Positions 63,330 to 64,000 of a stretch of 64,000 bases of DNA are shown one piece after another. Below the pieces are notes generated by a model. The model did no database searches and had not been told where the DNA came from. It saw only the letters and a list, made by a program, of their open reading frames with translations. Numbering within the stretch: the first letter of the stretch is position 1; each line of letters begins with the position of its first letter. This stretch comes from Parietichytrium sp. I65-24A (taxonomy: Eukaryota; Sar; Bigyra; Thraustochytrida; Thraustochytriidae), in NCBI GenBank assembly GCA_012862575.1, contig BLSF01000020.1, positions 434,001 through 498,000 on the forward strand, in the 5' to 3' direction. A program made the translations under genes and the position numbers.

Positions 63330-64000
63330 AGCTCGGATCCATGCTTGTCTCCCGCGATGACGAAATAGCCTCTGCATTGAATTAGCCAAAGCCGCTCCTC
63401 CGCCGCACATTCTTCTTGTTCTTTGACTTCTAAAAAGCCACAAACCTTAAATCATCTCCGGTAATTCTTCCCAAGTCGGATCGCGCTGTCGCCCAACATC
63501 CCAGCTCTTCAATGATTGCCGTACCTTCCAACATGGTCTCCATCCCCCCCAGCCCATGATCGTCATCGATCGACCGTGGAACAAACTTTGCTGACGGCGA
63601 TCTGAAAGTTGAATTTGAAAGCTTGAGGCGAGAAGAAGAATGCTCATCAATCACAATCAACGATTGCAAAGGATGTGCTTCCACTGACTGACTACCCGAC
63701 TGACCTTTCGTCTTTCGTGAGCAAAAAGTGTAAAAGAGACAAAAGCCAAAACCAACTAACAGTAAGTTAATCAACCATCATCGTTTATCGCGGGTACTGA
63801 CAATGACAGGGAGTACTGAGACTGAGTAGCTTCTATGGATCATATCTGAAATGGGAAGAATTTGAAATGGCAAAGAGAGCATGAGAGAGCATGAGAGCAT
63901 GAGAGCAGTGCTGTGCGCTCCGACTGTGTTGGTACTCAGTACAGTAGCCACGTGCAAGCAAAATACACCTTCGACGCAGGCCCAAACAACCCCCACACGA
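63330..64000. other. 3' flank, no gene seen
   Basis: No coding or RNA feature is supported up to the window edge. A reverse-strand frame at 63778-63996 has no ATG and looks like chance. Confidence 0.4.

Overview
This window is nuclear DNA of a protist-like eukaryote. The evidence is a few short GT-AG introns (57 to 154 bases where placed, several with CTAAC or CTGAC branch-point-like sequences), long single-exon genes on both strands, a mitochondrial presequence, prenylation and myristoylation signals, and eukaryote-only families (Ras/Rheb, AGC and STE11-type kinases, FYVE-myotubularin, DHHC acyltransferase, class C receptor). There are no bacterial operons. A class C seven-helix receptor and a coiled-coil protein resembling cilia-associated families would fit a stramenopile such as a thraustochytrid. 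An intron-poor alga is not excluded; the lineage is inference.

Layout. 0-6 kb: the tail of an unknown gene, a class C receptor and a VTT-domain membrane protein. 6-8.3 kb: an aspartate carbamoyltransferase (ATCase) paralogue that has lost its active-site motifs, next to a truncated tandem copy; the copies meet at an 'n'. A 280-base third fragment sits near 28 kb. 8.3-12.1 kb: gene-poor DNA with tandem repeats. 12-18 kb: DUF202 protein, Gag1-like clamp protein, Rheb-like GTPase and a small unknown gene. 18-27 kb: a TPR/AGC-kinase/phosphoesterase-like fusion, a MAPKKK-type kinase, an NRAMP transporter and a small CHORD-like protein. 29-38 kb: secreted acid phosphatase-like protein with ShKT domains, a protein with a U-box-like patch, the E2 subunit of 2-oxoglutarate dehydrogenase and a fatty acid hydroxylase/sterol desaturase. 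39-50 kb: LamG/coiled-coil protein, FYVE-myotubularin, a small four-exon gene and a diacylglycerol kinase. 52-64 kb: proline-rich protein, PhoD-like phosphatase, a second diacylglycerol kinase, TMX-like thioredoxin, CacyBP/SIP-like CS protein and a DHHC acyltransferase.

How they fit together. There is no operon, but phosphoinositide, diacylglycerol and TOR-type signalling is well represented: PDK1-like kinase fusion, Rheb-like GTPase, myotubularin and two lipid kinases. Convergent neighbours are 135-350 bases apart, while divergent neighbours are 0.5-2.6 kb apart, so regulatory DNA is concentrated between gene starts. The non-coding DNA is rich in simple repeats and contains an over-represented palindrome, TACCGGTA.
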